Below are positions 8,175-16,239 of a stretch of 64,000 nucleotides of DNA, piece by piece. Made by a program: the position numbers and the translations under genes. Source of the DNA: Mycolicibacterium sp. BiH015 (lineage in GTDB: Bacteria > Actinomycetota > Actinomycetes > Mycobacteriales > Mycobacteriaceae); NCBI RefSeq assembly GCF_027706845.1, contig NZ_JAQGCZ010000007.1, positions 124,001-188,000 of the forward strand, written 5' to 3'. The notes below the pieces were generated by a model that worked only from the letters and a program-made list of their open reading frames with translations, had not been told where the DNA came from and did not search any database. Each line of letters begins with the position of its first letter. Position 1 is the first letter of the stretch.

Positions 8175-8261
8175 GGTCGGTATCTTACCGAAGAGCGTTG
8201 TGCACGGTCTGGATCTTCGCCGAAACGCATATAAGTCCAGCTAGAGACGGGTAATTCGCAA
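8175..8261. other. Junction between integrase and chromosome (candidate att region)
   Basis: These 87 bases separate the divergent integrase and flavoenzyme genes and must contain or adjoin one attachment site. No tRNA 3' end is visible. The chromosomal gene to the right keeps a normal family N-terminus, so the crossover did not remove its start. The core cannot be identified because the other end of the element is outside the window. Confidence 0.5.
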
Positions 8262-9422
8262 ATGACCTTCGGTAACTACCAGCTCGAGATCTACCTGCAG
8301 GGCCTCTCCGGCATCATGCCGGCGTTCCCCATGGACTACGCCGGCTGGGAAGCCAAAGCCGAGGCGGCCATGGCTCCGTCGGTCTGGTCGTATGTCGCGG
8401 GCGGCGCCGGTGACGAGAACACCCAGCGAAGCAATCGCACCGCCTTCGATCGCTGGGGTCTGATGCCAAGAATGATGGTCGGCGCCAAGGACCGCGATGT
8501 GACGGTCGACCTGTTCGGGCTGAAGCTGCCTTCTCCGATCTTCCTGGCGCCCATCGGCGTCGCGGGCATCTGCTCGCAAAGCGGACACGGTGACCTGGAA
8601 GCCGCTCGGGCAGCCGACCGCACCGGCGTCCCGATGATGGTCTCGACGCTGACCGAGGACCCCATCGAGGACGTCGCCGCCGAGTTCGGTGACACCCCGG
8701 GCTTCTTCCAGCTGTACACCCCAACGGACCGGGATCTGGCTGCAAGCTTCGTCCACCGCGCGGAAGCGGCGGGCTTCAAAGGGATCGTCGTCACGCTCGA
8801 CACATGGATCCCCGGTTGGCGTCCCCGGGACCTGTCCACCGCAAACTTCCCTCAGCTTCGCGGCCGCTGCCTGGCCAATTACACGAGCGACCCGGTTTTC
8901 CGAGGGCTGCTCAGCCAACCGCCGGAGGAGAACCCGCAAGCAGCGGTCCTGCAGTGGGCAGGACTGTTCGGCAATCCGCTGACGTGGGATGACCTCCCGT
9001 GGCTGAGGTCGCTGACCGATCTCCCGCTGCTGCTCAAGGGGATCTGCCACCCCGACGACGTCCGGCGCGCCAAAGACGGCGGCGTCGACGGCATCTACTG
9101 CTCCACCCACGGTGGACGCCAGGCCAACGGTGGACTGCCCGCAATCGACTGCCTGCCCGGCGTGGTCGAGGCTGCCGACGGGATGCCCGTGCTTTTCGAC
9201 TCCGGCATCCGTAGCGGCGCCGACATCGTCAAGGCCCTCGCGCTGGGCGCCACCGCGGTCGGCATCGGCAGGCCGTACGCCTACGGACTCGCCTTCGGCG
9301 GCGAGGACGGACTCGTCCACGTGCTGCGGTCGCTGCTCGCCGAGACCGACCTCATCATGGCGGTCGACGGGTATCGGTCGCTGGCGGATCTCACTCCGGA
9401 CACGGTGCGGCGCGTCGTCTAG
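8262..9422 (+). CDS. FMN-dependent alpha-hydroxy acid oxidase, lactate 2-monooxygenase-like
   Basis: This 386-residue protein matches the pattern of mycobacterial lactate 2-monooxygenase, which converts lactate and O2 to acetate, CO2 and water. The N-terminal FGNYQLEIYLQGL fits the family start. SYVAGGAGDENTQRSN, the phosphate-binding IRSGADIVKALALGA, Lys259 and the catalytic His283 in STHGGRQANGG are all present. The enzyme is soluble and uses FMN. It belongs to the (S)-2-hydroxy acid oxidase family, so other 2-hydroxy acids are possible substrates. The gene begins 88 bases from the prophage integrase, and its promoter region may have been altered by the insertion. Confidence 0.85.
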   Translation: MTFGNYQLEIYLQGLSGIMPAFPMDYAGWEAKAEAAMAPSVWSYVAGGAGDENTQRSNRTAFDRWGLMPRMMVGAKDRDVTVDLFGLKLPSPIFLAPIGVAGICSQSGHGDLEAARAADRTGVPMMVSTLTEDPIEDVAAEFGDTPGFFQLYTPTDRDLAASFVHRAEAAGFKGIVVTLDTWIPGWRPRDLSTANFPQLRGRCLANYTSDPVFRGLLSQPPEENPQAAVLQWAGLFGNPLTWDDLPWLRSLTDLPLLLKGICHPDDVRRAKDGGVDGIYCSTHGGRQANGGLPAIDCLPGVVEAADGMPVLFDSGIRSGADIVKALALGATAVGIGRPYAYGLAFGGEDGLVHVLRSLLAETDLIMAVDGYRSLADLTPDTVRRVV

Positions 9423-9454
9423 AACCGCGGAAGACGGTCTGCGACGGTAGCCGC

Positions 9455-10357
9455 GTGGAGGCCCTGCTCGAGGAGTTCGACCAGTACCTCGCGCTGGAAC
9501 GCGGCCGCTCCGAGCACACCCGCCGTGCCTACCTCGGCGATCTGCGGTCGCTGCTCGACTTCGTCGCCGAGCGGGACTCCGCCGCCGGTCTGCGCGCCCT
9601 GACGCTTCCGATGCTGCGGTCATGGCTGGCAGGCCAGGCGGGAGCGGGCGCCGCCCGGTCGACGCTGGCTCGCCGCACCTCGTCGGTCAAGACCTTTACC
9701 GCGTGGGCGCTACGCCGCGGTTTGATCGACCACGACCCGGCCGTTCGGCTGCAGGTCCCCAAAGCCCGCCGCACCCTGCCCGCGGTGTTGCGGCAGGATC
9801 AGGCGATCCACGCCATGAACGCCGCGAAAAGCGGTGCGCAGGAGGGCGATCCACTCGCGCTGCGGGACCGTCTGATCGTGGAGATGCTGTATGCGACGGG
9901 CATTCGCGTCAGTGAGCTGTGCGGGCTCGACATCGACGACGTCGACTCGTCACGCAGACTGCTGCGCGTGCTGGGCAAGGGCAACAAGCAGCGCACCGTG
10001 CCCTACGGCCAGCCGGCGCAGGCCGCCCTGAACGCATGGCTGGCCGACGGCAGGCCCAGGCTCGTCACGGCAACCTCCGACGCTGCGCTGTTCCTCGGTG
10101 CCCGTGGCGGAAGACTGGACCCCCGTCAGGCGCGCACCGTGGTGCACCAGACGATGGCCGCCGTCACCGGGGCCCCCGATATCGGCCCGCATGGATTGCG
10201 CCACAGCGCGGCCACCCACCTTCTCGAAGGCGGCGCCGACCTCCGGGTGGTGCAGGAATTGCTGGGCCACTCCACCCTTGCCACCACGCAGCTCTACACC
10301 CACGTCTCTGTGGCGCGGCTCCGGGCCGTGCACGACCAGGCCCACCCACGCGCCTGA
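9455..10357 (+). CDS. xerC: Site-specific recombinase XerC
   Basis: The protein has 300 residues, the usual XerC length. The catalytic set is complete: Arg151 in TGIRVSELCGLDI, Lys175 in VLGKGNKQRTVP, His246-x-x-Arg249 in PHGLRHSAATHLLEGG, His272 and Tyr281 in TTQLYTHVS. XerC with XerD resolves chromosome dimers at dif before cell division. The gene starts with GTG and lies upstream of rpsB-tsf, as at the M. tuberculosis Rv2894c locus. The short MEALLEEFDQYLALERGRSEHT start is typical. No operon partner overlaps it. Confidence 0.95.
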   Translation: MEALLEEFDQYLALERGRSEHTRRAYLGDLRSLLDFVAERDSAAGLRALTLPMLRSWLAGQAGAGAARSTLARRTSSVKTFTAWALRRGLIDHDPAVRLQVPKARRTLPAVLRQDQAIHAMNAAKSGAQEGDPLALRDRLIVEMLYATGIRVSELCGLDIDDVDSSRRLLRVLGKGNKQRTVPYGQPAQAALNAWLADGRPRLVTATSDAALFLGARGGRLDPRQARTVVHQTMAAVTGAPDIGPHGLRHSAATHLLEGGADLRVVQELLGHSTLATTQLYTHVSVARLRAVHDQAHPRA

Positions 10358-10381
10358 CTTTCATTACGGTGCGGTGTTCTC

Positions 10382-10867
10382 TCAGCCCACCGGCTTCAGG
10401 CGGATCGGCGTCGCCGCCAGCAGCCCCAGCGGGTCGATGTAGTCGGCCTGGGATGCCGGTCCCCACATCGCACCCCAATGCAGGCATGCCGCCGCCGTGC
10501 ACCCGGCATGGCCGGCCACCAGTTCGCCCAGATATGTCCCGCTCGCCACCTTGTCGCCGCGCCGCACCCCGGGCCGGACCGGTTCGTAGGTGGTGCGCAG
10601 GCCACCTGGGTGAGCGACCGACACGAGAGGCCGCCCCGCCAACTCGCCGGCGAACACCACCGTCCCGGCCCCTGCCGCGTACACCGCCTGAGCAGCAGCC
10701 CCTGCCAGGTCGACGCCCCGGTGTCCCGGTCGCCAATTGGGGGACGGGCCGTCGAACTGGCGCAGCACCGCCGGGCGGGGACGCAACGGCCAATCGAGGC
10801 GAATATCGGCCGATGCGGGGGCGGCCCAGACCAGCATCGACACCGCCACGAGCGCCAGAATTCGCAT
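10382..10867 (-). CDS. Secreted M23-family peptidase-like protein
   Basis: This 161-residue protein begins with a signal peptide (MRILALVAVSMLVWAAPASA, cleavage after ASA). A LytM/M23 domain follows: GHRGVDLAGAAAQ gives the HxxxD metal pair, and YLGELVAGHAGCTAAACLHWG gives the third ligand. The usual HxH is here CLHWG, with Cys in place of the first His. This variant is common in actinobacterial M23 proteins and may still be active or only bind peptidoglycan. It is exported to the envelope. The gene is convergent with xerC and corresponds by position to Rv2891. Confidence 0.85.
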   Translation of the reverse strand: MRILALVAVSMLVWAAPASADIRLDWPLRPRPAVLRQFDGPSPNWRPGHRGVDLAGAAAQAVYAAGAGTVVFAGELAGRPLVSVAHPGGLRTTYEPVRPGVRRGDKVASGTYLGELVAGHAGCTAAACLHWGAMWGPASQADYIDPLGLLAATPIRLKPVG

Positions 10868-11151
10868 TCGACCAGTTCAGCGGACGTTGCGCCCGACGAG
10901 AAAGCCCCGGGACGTAGCCTGGGGATGGCTGGTCACGGTGGTAAAAGCACCTGCTCTGAGCGTGTAAACTCCTACGCGCAGCTCGTTGATTCGAGCTGAC
11001 TTCGCGCGTCTGCGTCACGGACCCACTGGTTCGTTACCTCGTATGCCGGGCGGTCCCGTCTGAAAGCCGGGTCCGGCATCGAAGCAGGCGCCAGGGCTCG
11101 GCGCCACCCGGCGCCGCGCGTCAACCGACAAAACAAGAGGACAAGGCTGAC
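10868..11151. promoter_or_regulatory. rpsB upstream region with structured leader
   Basis: These 284 bases separate the divergent M23 and rpsB genes. A possible extended -10, TGTAAACT, lies near 10969. Downstream are a dyad around ATGCCGG...CCGGCAT (about 11042-11078) and several GGCGCC-type repeats that could fold, as expected for a ribosomal protein leader. Autoregulation by S2 is an inference from gene type. AGAGGACAAGG before the ATG serves as the ribosome binding site. Confidence 0.35.
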
Positions 11152-11967
11152 ATGGCCGTTGTAACCATGAAGCAGCTGCTCGACAGCGGCACCCACTTCG
11201 GGCACCAGACCCGTCGCTGGAATCCCAAGATGAAGCGGTTCATCTTCACCGACCGCAATGGCATCTACATCATCGATCTGCAGCAGACGCTGACCTACAT
11301 CGACAAGGCGTACGAGTTCGTCAAGGAAACCGTCGCGCACGGCGGCTCGATCATGTTCGTCGGCACCAAGAAGCAGGCGCAGGAATCCATCGCCGAGGAA
11401 GCGACCCGCGTCGGCATGCCCTATGTGAACCAGCGCTGGCTGGGCGGCATGCTCACCAACTTCTCCACCGTGCACAAGCGCCTTCAGCGCCTCAAGGAAC
11501 TCGAGGCCATGGAGCAGACCGGTGGGTTCGAGGGTCGCACCAAGAAGGAAATCCTGATGCTGACCCGCGAGAAGAACAAGCTCGAGCGGTCCCTCGGCGG
11601 TATCCGTGACATGCAGAAGGTGCCCAGTGCCGTGTGGGTGGTCGACACCAACAAGGAGCACATCGCCGTCGGGGAAGCGCGCAAGCTGGGCATCCCCGTC
11701 ATCGCGATCCTCGACACCAACTGCGACCCCGACCTCGTCGACTACCCGATCCCGGGCAACGACGACGCCATCCGCTCGGCCGCGCTGCTGACCAAGGTGA
11801 TCGCGTCCGCGGTCGCCGAGGGCCTGCAGGCCCGTGCCGGCGCGGGCGCCGACAAGTCGGAGGCCGAAGCTGCCGAGCCGCTTGCCGAGTGGGAGCAGGA
11901 GCTGCTCGCGGGCGCTACCACGTCTGCACCCGATGCGGGCGAGGCCACAACCGAACAGTCCTCCTGA
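11152..11967 (+). CDS. rpsB: 30S ribosomal protein S2
   Basis: This 271-residue protein begins MAVVTMKQLLDSGTHFGHQTRRWNPKMK, the family hallmark. It contains GTKKQAQE, YVNQRWLGGMLTNF and DTNCDPDLVDYPIPGNDDAIRS, which are conserved in S2. S2 binds the small subunit late in assembly and is needed for leadered mRNA translation. The C-terminal acidic, Ala-rich extension (after about residue 235) is usual in actinobacteria. Tsf follows after 33 bases in the same operon. Confidence 0.98.
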   Translation: MAVVTMKQLLDSGTHFGHQTRRWNPKMKRFIFTDRNGIYIIDLQQTLTYIDKAYEFVKETVAHGGSIMFVGTKKQAQESIAEEATRVGMPYVNQRWLGGMLTNFSTVHKRLQRLKELEAMEQTGGFEGRTKKEILMLTREKNKLERSLGGIRDMQKVPSAVWVVDTNKEHIAVGEARKLGIPVIAILDTNCDPDLVDYPIPGNDDAIRSAALLTKVIASAVAEGLQARAGAGADKSEAEAAEPLAEWEQELLAGATTSAPDAGEATTEQSS

Positions 11968-12000
11968 GTTTTTTGCGACGTCTTTTAAAGGAAAGGCTTC

Positions 12001-12825
12001 ATGGCTAACTACACCGCTGCCGACGTCAAGCGCCTGCGTGAGCTGACCGGCGCCGGAATGCTGGATTCGAAGAACGCGCTGGTCGAGGCCGAGGGTGACT
12101 TCGACAAGGCTGTCGAGCTGCTGCGCATCAAGGGCGCCAAGGATGTCGGTAAGCGCGCCGAGCGCGCCACCGCCGAGGGCCTGGTCGCCGCCAAGGACGG
12201 AGCTCTCATCGAGCTGAACTCCGAGACGGACTTCGTCGCCAAGAACGCGGAGTTTCAGGCGGCCGCCGAGCAGATCGTCGCCGCCGCGGCAGCGGCCAAG
12301 GCGACCGACGTGGAGGCCCTCAAGGCCGCCAAACTCGGTGACACGACAGTCGAGCAGACCATCGCCGACCTGTCGGCCAAGATCGGCGAGAAGCTGGAGC
12401 TTCGCCGTGCCACCTACTTCGACGGCACGGTCGAGACCTACCTGCACAAGCGTTCGGCTGATCTGCCGCCCGCCGTGGGTGTTCTGGTCGAGTACACCGG
12501 CGACGCCGAGAAAGGCAAGGCGGCCGCTCATGCGGTCGCGCTGCAGATCGCTGCGCTGAAGGCCAAGTACCTCACCCGTGAGGACGTCCCCGAGGAGATC
12601 GTCGCCAACGAGCGCCGCATCGCCGAGGAGACGGCTCGCAACGAGGGCAAGCCGGAGCAGGCGCTCCCGAAGATCGTCGAAGGCCGCGTGACGGGCTTCT
12701 ACAAGGACGTCGTGCTGCTCGATCAGCCGTCGGTGTCCGACAACAAGAAGACCGTCAAGGCTCTTCTCGACGAGGCCGGTGTCACCGTGACGCGGTTTGC
12801 CCGCTTCGAGGTCGGCCAAGCCTGA
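12001..12825 (+). CDS. tsf: Elongation factor Ts
   Basis: This 274-residue protein starts MANYTAADVKRLRELTGAGM with the N-terminal UBA-like domain. The core follows, with INSETDFVAKN-type sequence (here LIELNSETDFVAKN), and the dimerisation and C-terminal domains. EF-Ts is the nucleotide exchange factor that regenerates EF-Tu-GTP. A GGAAAGG ribosome binding site precedes the ATG. It is cotranscribed with rpsB and followed by a strong terminator, so the pair forms a two-gene operon. Confidence 0.98.
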   Translation: MANYTAADVKRLRELTGAGMLDSKNALVEAEGDFDKAVELLRIKGAKDVGKRAERATAEGLVAAKDGALIELNSETDFVAKNAEFQAAAEQIVAAAAAAKATDVEALKAAKLGDTTVEQTIADLSAKIGEKLELRRATYFDGTVETYLHKRSADLPPAVGVLVEYTGDAEKGKAAAHAVALQIAALKAKYLTREDVPEEIVANERRIAEETARNEGKPEQALPKIVEGRVTGFYKDVVLLDQPSVSDNKKTVKALLDEAGVTVTRFARFEVGQA

Positions 12826-12838
12826 TCTCCCCCCTTCG

Positions 12839-12876
12839 CGAAGCCCCCGAGACCAGTGTCTCGGGGGCTTCGTTTA
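12839..12876 (+). terminator. Intrinsic terminator after tsf
   Basis: A perfect 15-base stem, CGAAGCCCCCGAGAC (12839-12853) with GTCTCGGGGGCTTCG (12858-12872), closes a four-base CAGT loop and is followed by TTTAT. It ends the rpsB-tsf operon 13 bases past the stop codon. Confidence 0.92.
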
Positions 12877-13171
12877 TCGGCCGAAATTTCGTGCGTGATT
12901 TGGACACTCCCCGCTGTGGTGAATAAAGAAAATGAAGCGCGAAGTCATGCAAATTTGCTTGACCGCAAAAATCATGTACATGTGCGCGTCACGGGGCCCT
13001 TATGCTGAGCTACGGCAATTTGCCAGACCCCGGCGAGCGATCTTTTGGCAAATTGTGCAGCTAATCAATTTGGCGCTTTTGCGACCTTCCGAAACGGCCA
13101 ATTGCCGCCCCCGAACGGCCTCCAGAGTTAATCTTCTTCCATGACGGGTTGCGCGAACTGTTCTGGTCACG
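12877..13171. promoter_or_regulatory. AT-rich regulatory region upstream of the sugar transferase
   Basis: Between the tsf terminator and the sugar transferase start lies an island clearly richer in A and T than its surroundings. It repeats one word several times: GCAAATTTGC (12949-12958, palindromic), CAATTTGCCA (13016), TGGCAAATTG (13046), CAATTTGGC (13066) and GGCCAATTGCC near 13096. No gene is seen. The pattern fits a multi-site operator or nucleoid-protein silencing target; a plain promoter could not be fixed. Confidence 0.55.
13016..13055. repeat. Perfect 10-base inverted repeat CAATTTGCCA / TGGCAAATTG
   Basis: The arms at 13016-13025 and 13046-13055 are exact reverse complements separated by 20 bases. 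The centre-to-centre distance of 30 bases is about three helical turns. A protein dimer or tetramer binding site is more likely than a terminator, since the arms are AT-rich and there is no T-tract. Confidence 0.7.
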
Positions 13172-14662
13172 GTGACCGACACGGTTGATACGGCCCGCAC
13201 GGCAAAGCCAATTGTCAGCGGGGGAACGCCGGCGGTAGCTCCGGTCGAGAACGATCAGCTACATAAACACAAAGCCTGGGAGCCGTACCTGGGTGCGCTG
13301 ATCGATTTGTCGACGGCCTCGCTGGCGGTCGCGCTCGGGATGACGTGGGCAAGCTCTGATCAACTGACCCTGCCTCCGACATGGATGCTCTGCTTTTTCG
13401 CGCCGACGGTCGTTGCTCTGGCCGCCCTTCGGGGTATGTACCGGCGGTCGCTCAGACGCACATTCCTCGACGAATTGCCGAGTGTTCAGGCGGTCATCGC
13501 GCTGGCCGCGATGTTGCTGCTCAGCGGGCTCGTACTCAATCCTCTGATCGAGGGTTCGTCGCGGGGCAGCGCCGTAGCCAGGATGTGGATGTGCGCGGCC
13601 GTCCTGGTGCCCCTGGGGCGGCTGCTGTGGATCGCCATCAAGAACCACCACTACCGCCATAGCCGGATGGTTGCCCCGACCTTGATCGTCGGGAACGGCC
13701 GGGTCGCCGCCAAGGTGGTCGATCGACTCAACATCACCCCGGAGTATGGCTTGCAGCCCGTCGGGATCATCGACGACGAGATCCCGATGATGGGCATCGA
13801 CCGCGACCAGCCCGCGACCATCCCGTACCTGGGCAGGCTCGAGATGCTCGACGAGGTCATCACCCGAACGGGTGCCGAATGCATGATCGTCGCGTTCTCA
13901 CGGACCAGAGACGAAGCCATCAGCGCCGCAGTCAAAGTCGCCCATCAGCGCGGCATGGCGGTATGGATCGTGCCCCGGATCTACGACACGGTCGGAGTTC
14001 ACGCGCACATCGAGCACATCGGCGGGCTGCCCTTGATCGCAGTGCCCCGTACGGATCCCCGCAGTTGGCAGTTCGCCGCCAAGCACCTCTCCGACCGCTT
14101 CTTCGCGGCTGTGGGCCTGCTGCTCATCTCCCCGTTCTTCCTGACGCTGATGCTGCTCGTGCGGCTCAGTTCCCCCGGACCCATCTTCTTCAGCCAGCCC
14201 CGAATCGGTCGCGACGGTCGTGAGTTCGGGTGTCTTAAATTCCGCTCGATGCGTCCGCCGCGGGACACGGATGCCGCATTCGTGCGGTCGGACACCTCAG
14301 CCCCGGGCGGGGTCGAGGGTGAAGACCGCCGAACGCCGATCGGCAAGATCATGAGGGCCACGTCGATGGACGAGCTTCCTCAGCTGATCAACGTGGTCAG
14401 AGGCGAGATGAGCCTGGTCGGTCCGCGGCCTGAGCGTCCCGAGTACGTGGATCTTTTCAACGTTCAGATCGCGCGGTACGGCGACCGCCACCGCGTCAAG
14501 GCCGGGATCACGGGATGGGCTCAGGTGCACGGCCTTCGGGGGCAGACATCGATCGCCGACCGTGCGGAATGGGACAACTTCTACATCGAAAACTGGTCGC
14601 TGTGGCTCGACTGGAAGATCCTCGCGATGACTGTTGGCGCGGTACTGCGCCGCGCGGAGTGA
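13172..14662 (+). CDS. Polyprenyl-phosphate sugar phosphotransferase (WcaJ/WbaP-like)
   Basis: The 496-residue protein starts with GTG. The N-terminal half has four to five membrane segments (around 40-60, 70-90, 105-125, 135-150). A CoA-binding-like cytoplasmic domain follows with LIVGNGRVAAKVV. A further membrane hairpin (LSDRFFAAVGLLLISPFFLTLM, long family motif) precedes the C-terminal catalytic domain with KFRSMR, MDELPQLINVVRGEMS, LVGPRPERPE and GITGWAQVHG. The family transfers a sugar-1-phosphate from UDP-sugar to undecaprenyl or decaprenyl phosphate, the first step of a surface polysaccharide. No other glycan genes are adjacent, so it is an orphan here. Confidence 0.92.
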   Translation: MTDTVDTARTAKPIVSGGTPAVAPVENDQLHKHKAWEPYLGALIDLSTASLAVALGMTWASSDQLTLPPTWMLCFFAPTVVALAALRGMYRRSLRRTFLDELPSVQAVIALAAMLLLSGLVLNPLIEGSSRGSAVARMWMCAAVLVPLGRLLWIAIKNHHYRHSRMVAPTLIVGNGRVAAKVVDRLNITPEYGLQPVGIIDDEIPMMGIDRDQPATIPYLGRLEMLDEVITRTGAECMIVAFSRTRDEAISAAVKVAHQRGMAVWIVPRIYDTVGVHAHIEHIGGLPLIAVPRTDPRSWQFAAKHLSDRFFAAVGLLLISPFFLTLMLLVRLSSPGPIFFSQPRIGRDGREFGCLKFRSMRPPRDTDAAFVRSDTSAPGGVEGEDRRTPIGKIMRATSMDELPQLINVVRGEMSLVGPRPERPEYVDLFNVQIARYGDRHRVKAGITGWAQVHGLRGQTSIADRAEWDNFYIENWSLWLDWKILAMTVGAVLRRAE

Positions 14663-14716
14663 ATTCCCAGCTGAGGAGCGCGCCCGCGGGCGGTACGCTT
14701 TGGTACCGTCGGACGG

Positions 14717-16123
14717 GTGGATCGCATTGACGCCTTCGCCGACGACGCTTTGGGAGATTTCGACGCGGTAGGTCTGGTGGCCGCGTTGCGCGCCGGGTCG
14801 GTCTCGGCGGCGGAGGTCGTCGATGCCGCGATCGCCCGCACCGAAAAGGTCAACCCCGCACTGAACGGGTTGGCGTATGACGCGTTCGAACGGGCCCGGG
14901 TGCGCAGTGGGCTGCATCGTCCCTATGGCGGCTTTTTCGACGGGGTGCCCTCGTTCATCAAGGACAACGTCGCCGTCGCCGATATGCCGACGATGAACGG
15001 AACCGACGCATGGGACCCGGTTCCCGCATCCGGCGACGGCGATTTCGCCAAGGCTTTCCTGGCCACCGGCATTGTGCCCATTGGGAAGACGCGAATGTCG
15101 GAGTTCGGATTCAGCGCCGCCGCCGAACATCCCCGACTCGGGCCGGTGCGCAATCCCTGGAACACCGGGCACACTGCCGGTGCGTCGTCGTCGGGCTCGG
15201 GGGCGTTCGTGGCGGCCGGCGTCGTGCCGATCGCTCACGCCAACGACGGCGGCGGATCGATCCGAATTCCCGCCTCCTGCAACGGTCTCGTTGGCCTCAA
15301 GCCCTCGCGGGGCAGACTTCCCCTGGACAGCGACATGCGGCAGATGCCGCTGCGAATCGTCGCCAACGGCGTGGTGACCCGCTCGGTTCGCGACACTGCG
15401 GCGTTTTATCGCGAGATCGAGAAGGTTTCGGCCAACCCGAAGCTGCCGCCGATCGGGGACATCACAAGCCCCAGCCCGCAGCGCATGCGCGTCGCAGTGT
15501 GTACCAGCTCGATAACGCGTGAGTCGAGTCCGGAGGTGCGGGAGCTGACGCTGCGCACTGCGTCCCTGCTCGAACGACTCGGCCACCGGATCGAGGTCAT
15601 CGACAACCCGATCCCGGCGCGTTTCATCGACGACTTCCTGCTGTACTGGTCGTTTCTCGCCTACGCGTTGATCAAGGGCGGCCGCCGGACTTTCGGGCCC
15701 ACCTTCGACCGCGAGCGGCTCGACAACCTGTCACTGGGGCTGCACGACTGGGCCGGGCGCAATCTGCATCACGTGCCGCTGGCGATTGTCAGGTTGCAAC
15801 GCATCCGACGGATCACGTCGCGGATGTATTCGACCTACGACGTGCTGCTGACGCCGACGCTGGCCGACGTTCCGCCACCCGTCGGACACCTGGATCCGAC
15901 CGCGCCCTACCAGCAGATCATCGACCGGCTCGTGGACTGGGTGGCTTTCACACCGCTGCAGAATGCCACTGGAGAGCCCGCGATCTCGCTGCCGCTCGCA
16001 GAGTCCGCGTCGGGCCTACCTGTAGGCATGATGTTCGCCGCCGGGGTCGGTGACGAGGCGCGCCTCCTGCAGCTCGCGTACGAACTCGAAGAGGCGCAGC
16101 CGTGGCCTCGGATTCAGTCATAG
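14717..16123 (+). CDS. amiC: Amidase signature family protein (amiC-like)
   Basis: This 468-residue protein has the amidase signature triad: Lys82 in SFIKDNVAVAD, the cis-Ser in GASSSGSGAF (157-159) and the nucleophile Ser181 in NDGGGSIRIPASCNGLVGLKPSRGR. The family hydrolyses carboxylic amides; the physiological substrate is unknown. The start is GTG at 14717. By position it matches Rv2888c (amiC), and the call of that symbol rests on synteny. It lies 54 bases after the sugar transferase. Confidence 0.85.
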   Translation: MDRIDAFADDALGDFDAVGLVAALRAGSVSAAEVVDAAIARTEKVNPALNGLAYDAFERARVRSGLHRPYGGFFDGVPSFIKDNVAVADMPTMNGTDAWDPVPASGDGDFAKAFLATGIVPIGKTRMSEFGFSAAAEHPRLGPVRNPWNTGHTAGASSSGSGAFVAAGVVPIAHANDGGGSIRIPASCNGLVGLKPSRGRLPLDSDMRQMPLRIVANGVVTRSVRDTAAFYREIEKVSANPKLPPIGDITSPSPQRMRVAVCTSSITRESSPEVRELTLRTASLLERLGHRIEVIDNPIPARFIDDFLLYWSFLAYALIKGGRRTFGPTFDRERLDNLSLGLHDWAGRNLHHVPLAIVRLQRIRRITSRMYSTYDVLLTPTLADVPPPVGHLDPTAPYQQIIDRLVDWVAFTPLQNATGEPAISLPLAESASGLPVGMMFAAGVGDEARLLQLAYELEEAQPWPRIQS

Positions 16124-16239
16124 CGCTCATCGGCTACTCGGCGACCTTTCGGGCACGACGAAATCCGTAGCGGCACCGACACATCGAAGTAACGTCGCCG
16201 CGGTTTCGTTAACGCCACCGAGATCGTGGATGGCGGTCG

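Larger units (their letters stand above)
1..8250 (-). mobile_element. Integrase end of a prophage or capsid-forming satellite
   Basis: Nearly all genes here read leftwards and belong to one phage head module: capsid, scaffold, minor head protein, portal and large terminase, followed upstream by HNH and small coupled genes and ending in a tyrosine integrase next to ordinary chromosomal genes. The right border must fall between the integrase start (8174) and the flavoenzyme start (8262). The left border is outside the window. Only about 3 kb separates the terminase block from the integrase side, with no tail, lysis or replication genes seen, so the element is either compact or has its remaining genes further left. 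No tRNA gene is visible at the right border. Confidence 0.9.

Noticed and set aside
8241..9623. Long reverse-strand reading frame opposite the lactate monooxygenase-like gene
   Set aside because: It is the antisense shadow of a clear flavoenzyme and is composed of Arg, Asp and Gly runs typical of high-GC shadows.
10972..12819. 615-codon frame opposite rpsB and tsf
   Set aside because: Antisense to two essential genes with full family motifs; the translation resembles no known family.
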